This document shows, piece after piece, positions 9,943 through 23,408 of a stretch of DNA of 64,000 nt. The stretch's first letter is position 1; every line of letters begins with the position of its first letter. The stretch is from NCBI RefSeq assembly GCF_024707505.1, contig NZ_CP102604.1, positions 4,154,001 through 4,218,000 on the forward strand. Direction: 5' to 3'. Origin of the DNA: Pantoea sp. SOD02. GTDB taxonomy: Bacteria; Pseudomonadota; Gammaproteobacteria; Enterobacterales; Enterobacteriaceae. The position numbers and the translations under genes were made by a program. The notes beneath the pieces were generated by a model. That model had not been told where the DNA came from, did no database searches, and saw nothing but the letters and a program-made list of their open reading frames with translations.

Positions 9943-10170
9943 AAAAAAGGCGATAGCCTATGCTATCGCCTTTTATCGCACCTTCATACGAAGGAAACAC
10001 TGAATAAATCCTTTACGGCTCACAACGTCCCGGTTGCTCCATCGCCACATCGCTCCTGCGATTATTCCCTGTCCTTGTCCGATTCCTGCCTGAATCGCTT
10101 CCCGCCATGCTCTTGGTCATCCCCGACACTCCTGAGCTCATCATCCTGATGGGTGCTGCCGTGCACTGAC
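9943..10170 (-). ncRNA. csrC: CsrA-sequestering small RNA CsrC
   Basis: The position is that of E. coli csrC: between engB and yihI, divergent from engB and on the yihI strand. The minus-strand transcript contains about twelve GGA motifs, many as AGGA or GGGA in predicted loops, which is the CsrA-binding signature. It ends in a strong terminator: stem GGCGATAGC/GCTATCGCC, loop CTAT (949-970 of the 9 kb block), then TTTTTTC. The tail TTTTTTCTTTGCTT matches the E. coli csrC terminator tail as I recall it. The RNA would titrate CsrA and relieve its control of carbon flow, motility and biofilm. The 5' end is inferred from the promoter. Confidence 0.87.
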
Positions 10171-10175
10171 AACAA

Positions 10176-10214
10176 ATGTAGACTAATAGGTAAAATGAAC
10201 AAGTGAGACTTGTC
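10176..10214 (-). promoter_or_regulatory. csrC promoter with overlapping dyad
   Basis: On the minus strand TTGTTC (10198-10203) and TACATT (10176-10181) are 16 bp apart. A dyad ACAAGTGAGACTTGT (10200-10214) overlaps the -35. In E. coli the response regulator UvrY activates csrC, so this dyad is a candidate UvrY or other regulator site; that assignment is inference. Confidence 0.55.
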
Positions 10215-10424
10215 TCTATTTTAGAGTGGCATTTCCTACAAACATCTCAAGCCATTGAAATTAAATGCATAAAATGATTGTTAATATTCCATGAAGCGGT
10301 AATCACTGGCAGTAAAAATCATAGATCTCTTACAAAATGACGCGTTTAGACGCTATCGGGCACTTTTGCGCCATTACAGGTATAATCAGCCCAATTGCCC
10401 GATTCATTTTGCTGGAGTTTCACT

Positions 10425-11066
10425 TTGTCTGCTTTGAACTATCACATGACCCATTTCATGCTCAGCGCCCCGGATATTCGCCATTTACCGGCGGATGTGG
10501 GTATTGAAGTTGCTTTTGCCGGGCGCTCGAATGCAGGCAAATCCAGCGCGCTGAACACCATCACCAACCAAAAGGGTCTGGCACGTACCAGTAAAACGCC
10601 AGGTCGTACTCAGCTGATCAACCTGTTTGAAGTGGTTGAAGGTAAATGTCTGGTCGATTTACCCGGTTATGGCTATGCCCAGGTTCCGGAAGAGATGAAG
10701 CGCAAATGGCAAAAGTCTCTGGCGGAATATTTACAGAAACGCCAGGCATTGAAAGGCTTGGTGGTATTGATGGATATTCGCCATCCGCTGAAAGACCTCG
10801 ATCAGAACATGATTGAATGGGCTGTACAGAGCCAGATTCCCGTGCTGGTCTTGCTGACCAAAGCCGACAAGCTGGCATCAGGCGCGCGTAAAGCACAACT
10901 GACGATGGTACGCGAAGCATCGCTGGCCTTTAACGGTGATGTGCAGGTAGAAATGTTCTCGTCATTGAAGAAGATGGGCGTTGATATTGTGCGTAAGAAG
11001 CTGGACAGCTGGTTTAGCGAACTGGAGCCTGCTCAAGAAGGCGACGGCGAAGAAACAGCAGAGTAA
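10425..11066 (+). CDS. engB: Ribosome-biogenesis GTP-binding protein EngB (YsxC/YihA)
   Basis: This is a 213-residue essential GTPase for 50S subunit assembly. The motifs are Walker [10 protein letters not shown], switch/G2 KTPGRTQ, G3 DLPGYGYA, G4 TKAD and G5 near SSLKK. The start is a TTG at 10425 preceded by GGAG seven bases upstream; it yields [21 protein letters not shown], aligned with the E. coli N-terminus. Upstream in-frame TTG or later ATG (10446) starts are less well placed. A TATAAT at 10381-10386 is a likely -10. csrC is divergent upstream, and Spot 42 converges on the 3' end. Confidence 0.95.
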   Translation: MSALNYHMTHFMLSAPDIRHLPADVGIEVAFAGRSNAGKSSALNTITNQKGLARTSKTPGRTQLINLFEVVEGKCLVDLPGYGYAQVPEEMKRKWQKSLAEYLQKRQALKGLVVLMDIRHPLKDLDQNMIEWAVQSQIPVLVLLTKADKLASGARKAQLTMVREASLAFNGDVQVEMFSSLKKMGVDIVRKKLDSWFSELEPAQEGDGEETAE

Positions 11067-11094
11067 TTTTGGTGCGGCTTTTGCGAAAAAGCCC

Positions 11095-11204
11095 AATAAA
11101 AAACGCCCCAGTCATAAATGACTGGGGCGGCTAAATATTCAGCCAAATCCGATTACGTGAAGTAAAAGGTCTGAAAGATAGAACATCTTACCTCTGTACC
11201 CTAC
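11095..11204 (-). ncRNA. spf: Spot 42 small RNA
   Basis: The minus strand reads GTAGGGTACAGAGGTAAG at its 5' end and finishes with the terminator CGCCCCAGTCA/TGACTGGGGCG plus a T-run. It is nearly identical to E. coli Spot 42 as recalled, with small differences in the terminator loop. It lies downstream of polA, as in E. coli. A promoter TTGTAG-N16-TAGAGT lies just upstream (about 11211-11240). Spot 42 is an Hfq-dependent regulator repressed by CRP-cAMP and acts on sugar-catabolism mRNAs such as galK. The 110-nt length is typical. Confidence 0.96.
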
Positions 11205-11461
11205 GCGACAAACTCTACCTGATTTTCCGCGCCCTACAAAGGGTTTTTTGTTGTTAAGTTTCAGGATTCGACATCTTTTTTACTAAGTTCATCACACTTT
11301 CACATGTGCGATGTAGTTTAATTACTAAAAAAATGCTTAGCCGATAAGCAGTTACAAAACGCGCATTTAATAGACCGCTTTGTCGAGTTGCTGAACCGAT
11401 TAAGTAAACTTTTTTCTTATGATGATGTCAGCGACACGCAAGTGCCGCTGAATGCGCGTAA

Positions 11462-14254
11462 TTAATGCGCCTCATCCCAGTTATTGCCGGTTCCGACTTC
11501 AACCTGCAATGGCACATCCAGCTTCATGCTGTTCTCCATCAGGTCACGGATGGTCTTAATCGAGCCATCTATCGCGTCGCTGCGGATCTCAAACACCAGT
11601 TCATCGTGTACCTGCATAATCATGCGCACAGCATCGTCTTTTTGCTCTAACAGCCAGCCATCCACCGCAATCATCGCGCGTTTGATGATGTCTGCCGCCG
11701 TGCCTTGCATTGGGGCGTTGATCGCCGCACGCTCCGCCGCTTTACGACGAATGGCATTGCTGGAGGTGATATCAGGTAGCCACAAGCGACGACCATCAAG
11801 CGTTTCTACATAGCCTTTCTCTGCCGCCTTCGCGCGCGTCTCTTCCATATAACGCAGCACGCCCGGGTAGCGTTCAAAGTAGAGATCCATATATTTTTTC
11901 GCCTCACCCGCGCCGATATTCAGCTGGCGGGAGAGACCAAATGCGCTCATTCCGTAGATCAGGCCAAAGTTGATCGCCTTAGCACTGCGGCGCTGCTCAC
12001 CAGAAACTTTGCTCAACGCCACACCAAACACCTCTGACGCGGTGGCGCGGTGAATATCTTCGCCCTGGGCAAACGCATCCAGCAGGCCTTTGTCTTGCGA
12101 CAGATGCGCCATGATGCGCAGTTCAATCTGTGAGTAGTCCGCAGCAACAATACGATTGCCCGGCCCGGCGATAAACGCCTGACGAATACGGCGCCCTTCT
12201 TCGTTGCGCACCGGGATATTCTGCAGATTGGGATCGGTTGACGAGAGTCGTCCTGTCGCGGTTACCGCCTGATGATAGGATGTATGCACGCGGCCGGTAA
12301 CCGGATTGATCATTAGTGGCAGCTTATCGGTGTAAGTTGATTTCAACTTTGATAAACCACGATGTTCAAGAATCACTTTCGGCAATGGATAATCGAGCGC
12401 CAGCTCAGCCAACACCTCTTCGCTGGTCGACGGCGCGCCGCCCGGCGTTTTCTTGGTTGGCTTGATTCCCTGCTTTTCAAACAGAATGGTTTGCAGCTGT
12501 TTAGGTGAAGAGAGGTTAAATGGTTCGCCCGCAAGCTCGTGCGCTTTCAGCTCCAGCTCGGCGACACGCGTGGTCAGCTCCTGCGAGTGTTTCGCCAGGA
12601 TATTCTGGTCAATCAGCACGCCATTGCGCTCAATACGCGATATCACCTTCAACAACGGCATTTCGATCTCTTCAAATACCTGTTTCGGTCCCGCTTCCGG
12701 CTCCAGCTTATCCCACATTTTCAGATGCAATTGCAGCGTGACATCGGCATCTTCCGCCGCATAGTGACCGGCTTGCTCGATAGCAATTTGGTTAAAAGTG
12801 AGCTGGTTTTTGCCTTTGCCCGCGATCTCTTCGAAAGTCACCGTTTTATGGTTCAGCCAGCGCGCGGCCAGGCTATCCATATCGTGTTTTCCACCCACGC
12901 TGTTCAGGCAATAGGATTCCAGCATGGTGTCGAATTTGATGCCGTTCAGTTCAATGTCGTAGTTCTTCAGCACGCCGCGATCGTATTTGAGATTCTGGCC
13001 AACCTTCGCCGCTTTGCCATCTTCCAGCAGCGGTTTTAGCTGCTTCAGTACTTCGCTACGATCCAGCTGATCTGGCGCATCCAGATAATCGTGAGCGACC
13101 GGCAGATAAGCCGCTTCACCCGGCGCGACGGCAAACCCAATACCGACAATATTGGCGCTTAAGGTATCCAACGAGTCGGTCTCAAGATCGAAAGCGAAGA
13201 GCTCGGCGCTTTTCAGCTTTTTCAGCCATTCAGCAAATGTCGCTTCATCGAGGATAGTGACGTAGCCATCTGCAGAGAGCACGCTGGTCGCTTCGGCAGC
13301 GGGCGCAGCAGGTTCACTGAGCTGCGCTTTCTTAGCCTGCGCGTTGCTCTTTTTGCCTTGTTGCAGCCATGAACCATCCTGTAAATCGGTGATCCAGCGC
13401 TTAAATTCATACCGGCTAAACAAGGTTTGCAATGCTTCTACATTGGGTTCATTGACGACAAGCTGATCGCACGTCAGATCCAACTCAACGTCGGTTTTGA
13501 TGGTTGCCAGCCGATAAGACAGGAAAGCGACATCGCGATTTTGCTCCAGCTTCGCCGCCATGGTTTTCGCGCCGCGGAACGAGAGATCGGCCACTTTATC
13601 GAGATTGTCATAGATTGACTGCATACCGCCCAAGCCTTGCAGCAGCGCCTGTGCGGTCTTCTCACCAACGCCCGGCACGCCCGGAATGTTGTCCGAGCTG
13701 TCGCCCATCATGGCAAGGAAATCGATAATCAACGCGGGTGGCACGCCATATTTCTGCTCGACCTCTTCCGGACCAAGCACGGTATTGGTCATGGTGTTGA
13801 TCAAGGTGATCGCAGGCGTCACCAACTGCGCCATATCTTTATCGCCGGTGCTGATCAACACCGGGCGCCCGAGTTTTTCCGCCTCTAGCGCCAGCGTACC
13901 GATGACATCATCCGCCTCAACGCCAGAGACCGCCAACAGCGGCAGGCCCATCGCTTTGACCATTTCATGTAGCGGCTCAATCTGCGCTCGCAGATCGTCT
14001 GGCATCGGCGGACGGTGCGATTTGTAGTGCTCAAAGAGCTCATCGCGGAAAGTTTTGCCTTTGGCATCGAAGACCACAGCCACATGGCTTGGCTGATACT
14101 GCATCAACAGGCTCTTCAGCATATTGAGCACACCATACATGGCGCCAGTTGGCTCGCCTGCACTGTTCGTTAGCGGCGGAAAGGCATGATATGCACGGTA
14201 CAGATAAGATGAGCCGTCGACCAGAATCAGGGGATTTTCTGCAATTTGCGCCAT
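11462..14254 (-). CDS. polA: DNA polymerase I
   Basis: This 930-residue repair and Okazaki-fragment polymerase has all three activities. The N-terminal 5'-3' exonuclease spans about residues 1-320 ([18 protein letters not shown]). The 3'-5' proofreading exonuclease follows ([10 protein letters not shown] with catalytic D and E, ~350-520). The family A polymerase occupies ~520-930 ([15 protein letters not shown] and [11 protein letters not shown] carry the two metal-binding aspartates). Its length is close to E. coli (928). The gene is monocistronic; spf lies downstream, and a 330-bp gap with a DnaA box lies upstream. Confidence 0.98.
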   Translation of the reverse strand: MAQIAENPLILVDGSSYLYRAYHAFPPLTNSAGEPTGAMYGVLNMLKSLLMQYQPSHVAVVFDAKGKTFRDELFEHYKSHRPPMPDDLRAQIEPLHEMVKAMGLPLLAVSGVEADDVIGTLALEAEKLGRPVLISTGDKDMAQLVTPAITLINTMTNTVLGPEEVEQKYGVPPALIIDFLAMMGDSSDNIPGVPGVGEKTAQALLQGLGGMQSIYDNLDKVADLSFRGAKTMAAKLEQNRDVAFLSYRLATIKTDVELDLTCDQLVVNEPNVEALQTLFSRYEFKRWITDLQDGSWLQQGKKSNAQAKKAQLSEPAAPAAEATSVLSADGYVTILDEATFAEWLKKLKSAELFAFDLETDSLDTLSANIVGIGFAVAPGEAAYLPVAHDYLDAPDQLDRSEVLKQLKPLLEDGKAAKVGQNLKYDRGVLKNYDIELNGIKFDTMLESYCLNSVGGKHDMDSLAARWLNHKTVTFEEIAGKGKNQLTFNQIAIEQAGHYAAEDADVTLQLHLKMWDKLEPEAGPKQVFEEIEMPLLKVISRIERNGVLIDQNILAKHSQELTTRVAELELKAHELAGEPFNLSSPKQLQTILFEKQGIKPTKKTPGGAPSTSEEVLAELALDYPLPKVILEHRGLSKLKSTYTDKLPLMINPVTGRVHTSYHQAVTATGRLSSTDPNLQNIPVRNEEGRRIRQAFIAGPGNRIVAADYSQIELRIMAHLSQDKGLLDAFAQGEDIHRATASEVFGVALSKVSGEQRRSAKAINFGLIYGMSAFGLSRQLNIGAGEAKKYMDLYFERYPGVLRYMEETRAKAAEKGYVETLDGRRLWLPDITSSNAIRRKAAERAAINAPMQGTAADIIKRAMIAVDGWLLEQKDDAVRMIMQVHDELVFEIRSDAIDGSIKTIRDLMENSMKLDVPLQVEVGTGNNWDEAH

Positions 14255-14383
14255 AGGTTCGTATTTTCTTCGTTGCGATAATGAGGGCTATAAGGATGCC
14301 ACAACCGGAGGAGAATGTTGAATGCACTCGGGGAAGTCAGGATCTTTTTCGTCGTTACGCGGCACGGATCGCAAGGATCAATC

Positions 14384-14392
14384 TGTGGATAA
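14384..14392 (-). promoter_or_regulatory. Perfect DnaA box upstream of polA
   Basis: TTATCCACA on the minus strand, 130 bp before the polA ATG, is an exact consensus DnaA 9-mer. DnaA control of polA has been described in E. coli, as I recall. Whether this box acts here is inference. Confidence 0.6.
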
Positions 14393-14583
14393 GTTTGTGC
14401 GTAAAAATCATAACGTATTGTTATTTACGTTAATTGTAATTACTTTAATATTAAAAATTAAATTATATCAGTTAGTTAAATACTTACTGTGACCTTATTC
14501 GTCCTAATGAAAAGACGATCGTCCATGTGGATATTAAGCGGAGGGTTAATAAATACATCGTATAAGCAACACGAAAAAGGCAA
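14393..14583. other. AT-rich gap between polA and dsbA
   Basis: This stretch holds no convincing gene. About 14400-14500 is very AT-rich. In E. coli, yihF and yihG lie between dsbA and polA; no trace of them is visible here. A 24-codon minus-strand frame (from 14558) lacks a ribosome site. Confidence 0.6.
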
Positions 14584-14584
14584 T

Positions 14585-14610
14585 AAAAAACGCCGGCAGT
14601 GCCGGCGTTC
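14585..14610 (-). terminator. Intrinsic terminator after dsbA
   Basis: Minus-strand stem AACGCCGGC/GCCGGCGTT followed by a T-run, 12 nt after the dsbA stop codon. Confidence 0.92.
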
Positions 14611-14621
14611 TTAAAACTAAA

Positions 14622-15251
14622 TTACTTCTTTTCTACCAGGAACTTCACTACGTTGGCGTAATCAGCAACGAAGTTGTCCATTGAGCTGGTATCCAGGCCA
14701 CCGTTGTTAACCATATATTTGCCGTTAACAAAGATTGCTGGCACACCTTGCAGGTTGACGTCTGCTGCCGCTTTCTGCTGCTGGGCAACCAGCGCTTTTA
14801 CTGCGAAGCTGTTCCACGCTGCATCGTAATCCTCTGAAGAGATACCCGCCGCTTTAATAAAGGTCTCTTTCAGGCTTGCTGCATCGGTCACGGTTTGGGT
14901 TTTCTGAATACCGTCGAAAATCGGTGCAGTAACTTTGCTTTCTACGCCCAGCGCCATGGCAACAGCCCATGCCTGAGTGACAACCGGACCGAATTGACCG
15001 CCAAGGAAATCAACGTGGTATTTGGTCACTTTCGTGTCCGCCGGCAGGTTCTTTTTCACTGCATCGCTCACGTGATAAACGCGTTCGAACTGGTAGCAAT
15101 GTGGGCAGAAGAAGGAGAAGAACTCCAGAACCTGCGGCTCACCCGCTACTGGCTTTGGCAAAGTAACGAACTGCTTACCATCGTTGAACTGTGCCGCTGA
15201 GGCGCCAAATGCCAGCATTAAACCTACCAGCGCAAACATGATCTTTTTCAT
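14622..15251 (-). CDS. dsbA: Periplasmic thiol:disulfide oxidoreductase DsbA
   Basis: DsbA introduces disulfide bonds into secreted proteins and is reoxidised by DsbB. The 209-residue precursor has a Sec signal peptide ending GASA (residue ~19) and the thioredoxin-fold active site CPHC (C49/C52 of the precursor). The cis-Pro loop is at GVPAIF. The ATG at 15251 gives [10 protein letters not shown] as in E. coli; reading to 15278 would add nine residues in front of the signal peptide. It lies 26 bp after srkA and is probably expressed both from the srkA transcript and separately. Confidence 0.97.
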   Translation of the reverse strand: MKKIMFALVGLMLAFGASAAQFNDGKQFVTLPKPVAGEPQVLEFFSFFCPHCYQFERVYHVSDAVKKNLPADTKVTKYHVDFLGGQFGPVVTQAWAVAMALGVESKVTAPIFDGIQKTQTVTDAASLKETFIKAAGISSEDYDAAWNSFAVKALVAQQQKAAADVNLQGVPAIFVNGKYMVNNGGLDTSSMDNFVADYANVVKFLVEKK

Positions 15252-15277
15252 CGTGAAACAATCTCCTGAGTACTTCA

Positions 15278-16264
15278 TTAATATTGCGGGCTAAGCTGCA
15301 ACGGCGGTTCGTGTAGCAGCCTTTCCTGCTCGATAAATAATGCAATCTGCCGGCGCCAAAAATCCTCATCTGTCATCCAGGGGAAGGCGCGCGGAAAAGC
15401 GGGATCCTGCCAGCGGCGTACCACCCAGGCCAAATAATAAACCATGCGCATAGCGCGTAAAGGTTCAATCAGTGACAATTCATGTAAATCAAAATCACCG
15501 AATTCATTATAGGCTTCCAGCAAAATGTCCCATTGAATCAACTGTTCCTGACGATCGCCATTGACCAGCATCCACAAATCCTGCACTGCTGGCCCGTTAC
15601 GGGCATCATCAAGATCGACAAACATCGGGCCTTCACGCCACAGAATATTGCCGGGATGGCAATCGCCATGCAACCTTAACGGCTGCCATTGGCTATGCCA
15701 GCGCTGCTGCAGCGTCGCGCTGAGCTTATCAACGGTAGCAAGCAGTAAGTCTTTGAGCGAAGCCGGTACTAACGCGCTTTGCTCTAGCTCCCGACGCGGT
15801 TGAAACACATACTCTTCAAGGCCGATAGTTGGTCGCTGCTGAAATAGGATTTGCTTGGCGGTTTGATGGATGCGACCCAGAAAGCGGCCAACCCATTCCA
15901 TCTGATCCTCGTTATCGGTTTCATATTGCCGTCCACCTAAACTGGGAAAGACCGCGTACATGAAGCCGGCATGATGATTCAGCGTACTGCCCTGCAGAAC
16001 GATCGGCGCGGCAACCGGCACTTCATCCTTTAATAAATCCTGAGTGAACTGATGCTCTTCGAGGATCTGTTGCGCGCTCCAGCGCTGCGGACGATAAAAC
16101 TTAGCCACATAGCGGCGTTTATCATCATCGCTGAACTGATAGACGCGGTTTTCATAGCTATTGAGGGCGGTTAAGCCTGATTCGACACGCAGACCCGCAT
16201 CCCAAAGTGCATCAAGGATGACATCGGGATTCAGCGTCTGGAAATTAAAGGCGGCTTCGCTCAT
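15278..16264 (-). CDS. srkA: Stress response kinase A (YihE/RdoA)
   Basis: This 328-residue Ser/Thr protein kinase has the aminoglycoside-phosphotransferase (choline kinase-like) fold. The catalytic loop is [12 protein letters not shown], and the metal-binding motif is [11 protein letters not shown]. In E. coli it is Cpx-controlled and protects cells from MazF-linked death. The second of two adjacent ATGs (16264) is best spaced from AGG and gives the E. coli length; 16267 is the alternative. It is the first gene of the srkA-dsbA pair, as in other enterobacteria. Confidence 0.95.
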   Translation of the reverse strand: MSEAAFNFQTLNPDVILDALWDAGLRVESGLTALNSYENRVYQFSDDDKRRYVAKFYRPQRWSAQQILEEHQFTQDLLKDEVPVAAPIVLQGSTLNHHAGFMYAVFPSLGGRQYETDNEDQMEWVGRFLGRIHQTAKQILFQQRPTIGLEEYVFQPRRELEQSALVPASLKDLLLATVDKLSATLQQRWHSQWQPLRLHGDCHPGNILWREGPMFVDLDDARNGPAVQDLWMLVNGDRQEQLIQWDILLEAYNEFGDFDLHELSLIEPLRAMRMVYYLAWVVRRWQDPAFPRAFPWMTDEDFWRRQIALFIEQERLLHEPPLQLSPQY

Positions 16265-16310
16265 CATTTGGCCTGTGTGTTACCTTTGCGATTAATGCGC
16301 AAGGATAACA

Positions 16311-16586
16311 TTACTCATCATCCTTAATCACACCGCGTGCACGTAATAGCGCGGTTTTGAAATCCACTTCATAATCCTTTTTCAGGCCGGGTATGACACT
16401 CTGGCTGTCTGTATCACGCATTTTGAGATGGTAAATCAATACATCATCGGTTAATTCACTTAATGGGCCACTGAAACCAGATTCCTGCGCCAGTTTTTGC
16501 AAAAATGCCAGCAAGTTGAGATCGGGATCCTTTTGCCATGCGGGTTGCAGGAGCTCGAGCAGTTCATTGAGTCGGTGATATTTCAT
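16311..16586 (-). CDS. yihD: YihD family conserved small protein
   Basis: This 91-residue cytoplasmic protein corresponds to E. coli YihD (89 residues) over its length, with [27 protein letters not shown] and the C-terminal [15 protein letters not shown] conserved. Its function is unknown. The ATG at 16586 is seven bases from AGGA and gives [10 protein letters not shown]; the ATG directly before it (16589) is too close, and a longer frame to 16697 adds an unconserved head. It is divergent from mobA and upstream of srkA. Confidence 0.93.
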   Translation of the reverse strand: MKYHRLNELLELLQPAWQKDPDLNLLAFLQKLAQESGFSGPLSELTDDVLIYHLKMRDTDSQSVIPGLKKDYEVDFKTALLRARGVIKDDE

Positions 16587-16658
16587 CATTGATTCCTTTA
16601 TGCAGATGGTACGCTGCCGCTCAGTAAGTATCGTCCAGAATGAAGCAAGGAGACGAAG

Positions 16659-17234
16659 ATGACAGCATTTACTGGCGTGATCCTCGCGGGTGGTCAAGGC
16701 AGCCGTATGGGAGGCCAGGATAAAGGGTTGTTGATGTTACAGGGCGAACCCCTTTATCAGCACGTTTTGCGGCGATTCCGGCCGCAGGTCAATATTGTGT
16801 TGATAAGCGCTAACCGTAACATTGATCGCTATCAGGCAAGTGGTTGTCAGGTTGTTACCGATTTATTGCCCGATTATCCCGGACCGCTGGCTGGCATACT
16901 CAGTGGTTTACGCAGCAGTGAAACCGAATGGGTCGCTTTCTGCGCTTGCGATACGCCATGGATCCCCAATGATTTCGTCGCGCGTTTATGGCAGCAGCGT
17001 AATGATGCGCTCGCCGTGTGGGTGAAGTCTTCCCTGCGTGATCATCCAGCCTTAGCGCTGGTCAATCGTGCGCTCGCTGTTGATCTTGAAGCCTGGCTAC
17101 TGCGCGGCGAGAGACGCTTAATGCAGTTTTTACATGAGCATGGCGGGCATGCCGTTGCGTTTTCGGATCCAGAATCTGCGTTCCGCAATATCAATACGCC
17201 AGACGACCTCGTCAATGAGGAAAAGTGTTTATGA
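16659..17234 (+). CDS. mobA: Molybdenum cofactor guanylyltransferase
   Basis: MobA joins GMP from GTP to Mo-molybdopterin to make the MGD cofactor used by DMSO-reductase-family enzymes. The 191 residues begin with the nucleotidyltransferase signature [17 protein letters not shown] and carry the acidic metal site in [16 protein letters not shown] precedes the ATG. The gene overlaps mobB by four bases (ATGA). Confidence 0.96.
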   Translation: MTAFTGVILAGGQGSRMGGQDKGLLMLQGEPLYQHVLRRFRPQVNIVLISANRNIDRYQASGCQVVTDLLPDYPGPLAGILSGLRSSETEWVAFCACDTPWIPNDFVARLWQQRNDALAVWVKSSLRDHPALALVNRALAVDLEAWLLRGERRLMQFLHEHGGHAVAFSDPESAFRNINTPDDLVNEEKCL

Positions 17235-17734
17235 GCGTGCGCTTACTGGCTATTGCCGCGTGGAGCGGGACCGGAAAAACGACCTTGCTCGAGCAAGTTA
17301 TCCCGCTGCTCAAAGCTCGGGGGATTCGCTCAGGCTTAATTAAGCACACACATCATCAGATGGATATCGATACGCCGGGGAAAGACAGCTATTTGCTGCG
17401 CAAAGCTGGGGCGGACCAAGTGATTGTCGCCAGTAATCAACGCTGGGCGTTAATGGTTGAAACACTCGATAAACCGTTAAATCTGATGCAATTAGCTTCG
17501 CAGATGGATAGCTCGACGTTGGATCTGGTGCTGGTAGAGGGTTTTAAAGATGAGGCGGTCCCCAAAATTGCACTTTGGCGGCGTGGCGTTAAAGGTGAGA
17601 TTGAGGATTTGCTGGATCAGTATGTGATTGCAGTCGCTACTGATGAAGATATAGAACTGAATTTGCCGGTGTTGGATATTAATCAACCAATGCAGGTTGC
17701 TGATTTTATTGCTCTGTGGCTGAAGAAACGTTGA
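17231..17734 (+). CDS. mobB: Molybdopterin-guanine dinucleotide biosynthesis adaptor protein
   Basis: MobB is a GTP-binding protein that assists MobA but is not essential for MGD synthesis. The 167 residues start [20 protein letters not shown], with the P-loop at residues 11-18, and continue with GLIKHTHH and VEGFKDE. I chose the ATG at 17231, which overlaps the mobA stop codon and aligns with E. coli MobB; an in-frame GTG at 17225 is possible. The 3' end is only about 30 bp from the rRNA terminator on the other strand. Confidence 0.95.
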   Translation: MSVRLLAIAAWSGTGKTTLLEQVIPLLKARGIRSGLIKHTHHQMDIDTPGKDSYLLRKAGADQVIVASNQRWALMVETLDKPLNLMQLASQMDSSTLDLVLVEGFKDEAVPKIALWRRGVKGEIEDLLDQYVIAVATDEDIELNLPVLDINQPMQVADFIALWLKKR

Positions 17735-17765
17735 AATAGTAGATGTTTAGCCAATATCCAGACGT

Positions 17766-17794
17766 AAAAAAGCCCCGAACTCTCGTTCGGGGCT
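17766..17794 (-). terminator. rRNA operon terminator
   Basis: Minus-strand stem AGCCCCGAAC/GTTCGGGGCT with a short loop, then a T-run, 14 nt after the 5S 3' end. Confidence 0.93.
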
Positions 17795-17807
17795 TCTTCA
17801 CTATTTG

Positions 17808-17927
17808 ATGCCTGGCAGTTCCCTACTCTCGCATGGGGAGACCCCACACTACCATCGGCGCTACGGCGTTTCACTTCTGAGTTCGGCATGGGGTCAGGTG
17901 GGACCACCGCGCTAAAGCCGCCAGGCA
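17808..17927 (-). rRNA. rrf: 5S ribosomal RNA
   Basis: The 120-nt minus-strand gene begins TGCCTGGC and ends GCCAGGCAT, forming the helix I stem. The internal sequence is that of enterobacterial 5S RNA. No tRNA genes follow before the terminator. Confidence 0.97.
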
Positions 17928-18029
17928 AATTCCTGCGCAAAAACGAATAACATTCGCTTCCGCTAAATCTTTAATCCGTAAAACAAGCTGAAAATCCGGT
18001 CTCTCAGACCAAAACGCCTCTGGCGTTGT

Positions 18030-20936
<2,907 letters not shown>

Positions 20937-21150
20937 TCACAACCCACAGGCGTTTTGCAACGCTGCAGACTGTAAGCATTTGAGAGACTCGAACATGTTG
21001 TTATTCATTTCCTATTACGGAGAAATGAACCAACACGTCGTTTCAATTTTCAGCTTGTTCCGGATTATTAAAGAGCAATATCTCACACAAAGCTCGTAAG
21101 CTCAGTCTGAGATACTTCGTGGAGACACCTTTCACCTGTCACCAAGCAAG

Positions 21151-21226
21151 TGGCGTCCCCTAGGGGATTCGAACCCCTGTTACCGCCGTGAAAGGGCGGT
21201 GTCCTAGGCCTCTAGACGAAGGGGAC
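21151..21226 (-). tRNA. gltT: tRNA-Glu (anticodon TTC)
   Basis: The 76-nt tRNA lies in the 16S-23S spacer. The acceptor arm GTCCCC pairs with GGGGAC, the anticodon loop reads CTTTCAC (TTC), and the CCA end is encoded. It is the only tRNA in the spacer, as in the tRNA-Glu class of E. coli rrn operons. A boxA-like TGCTCTTTAA lies between it and 23S near 21066-21076. The gene symbol is by analogy. Confidence 0.97.
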
Positions 21227-21315
21227 ACGAGTAGTGTCACGACTTCGCAGCCGTCTTGCTCATTACTTTCTATCAGACAATCTGTGTGAGCACTACGCGG
21301 GAAGGTATCTTCAGG

Positions 21316-22855
<1,540 letters not shown>

Positions 22856-23008
22856 AAGTTTGATTTGCTGAAACTAGTTCAGCGGTGCTCATCTGTAAAA
22901 CGTCATAATGAATTTCATTATGTGTTCACTCGTGAGGCTTTGATATTTTTTACGTCCGGAGACGCTGATATCAATCCTGCGAGTGCCCACACAGATTGTC
23001 TGATAAAT

Positions 23009-23020
23009 TGTTAAAGAGCG
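23009..23020 (-). promoter_or_regulatory. rRNA leader boxA antitermination site
   Basis: CGCTCTTTAACA in the leader between P2 and 16S matches the Nus-factor boxA element needed for processive rRNA transcription. Confidence 0.85.
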
Positions 23021-23059
23021 TTGCGAACAGCGGCTGAACCGTCTGTCGCGAGGTGGCGT

Positions 23060-23087
23060 ATACTACGCTACTCTCCTTCGGAGTCAA
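23060..23087 (-). promoter_or_regulatory. rrn P2 promoter
   Basis: TTGACT (23082-23087) and TAGTAT (23060-23065) are 16 bp apart on the minus strand, the usual weaker, constitutive second rRNA promoter. Confidence 0.85.
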
Positions 23088-23180
23088 ACACTTTTTTCAG
23101 CGTTTTCATCCGGCGGGATGAATTTCTTCACTCCCTGCTGAGCCGTCTGCGTTGCCGCTTTGCCGTCTCAGTGGTGGCGC

Positions 23181-23208
23181 ATTATAGGGAGTTATTCGGA
23201 GGTGACAA
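23181..23208 (-). promoter_or_regulatory. rrn P1 promoter
   Basis: TTGTCA (23203-23208) and TATAAT (23181-23186), 16 bp apart, followed by GCGCCACCACTG. The GC-rich discriminator is typical of stringently controlled rRNA promoters. AT tracts upstream (about 23210-23255) could be the UP element. Confidence 0.92.
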
Positions 23209-23408
23209 GGGTTAATTGCAAAAAAATGACTGAGCGCCTCTTTTTTAAACGAACGCGTTAAAAACAGACATTTCCCGGCGAAGAATCAGTCAAAATCGCC
23301 GCTTCATCGGCACAAATCAGCGCCATCACCTTAAACACCAATGCTATTCTCTTTAACCAAACGTAATTTCTTTGTCGCAGGCTGACAATTATTCGAGAAG
23401 GATTTTCA

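Noticed and set aside
11270..11310. CRP site upstream of the Spot 42 promoter
   Set aside because: TGTGAAAGTGTGAT has only one good half-site and sits too far upstream; CRP control is known in E. coli, but this match is not convincing.
14484..14558. 24-codon minus-strand frame in the polA-dsbA gap
   Set aside because: Mildly hydrophobic but no Shine-Dalgarno; likely chance in AT-rich DNA.
23210..23408. A remnant of yieP between the rRNA promoters and hsrA
   Set aside because: The space is about 200 bp, filled by promoter and UP-element-like sequence; no frame resembling a GntR regulator is present.
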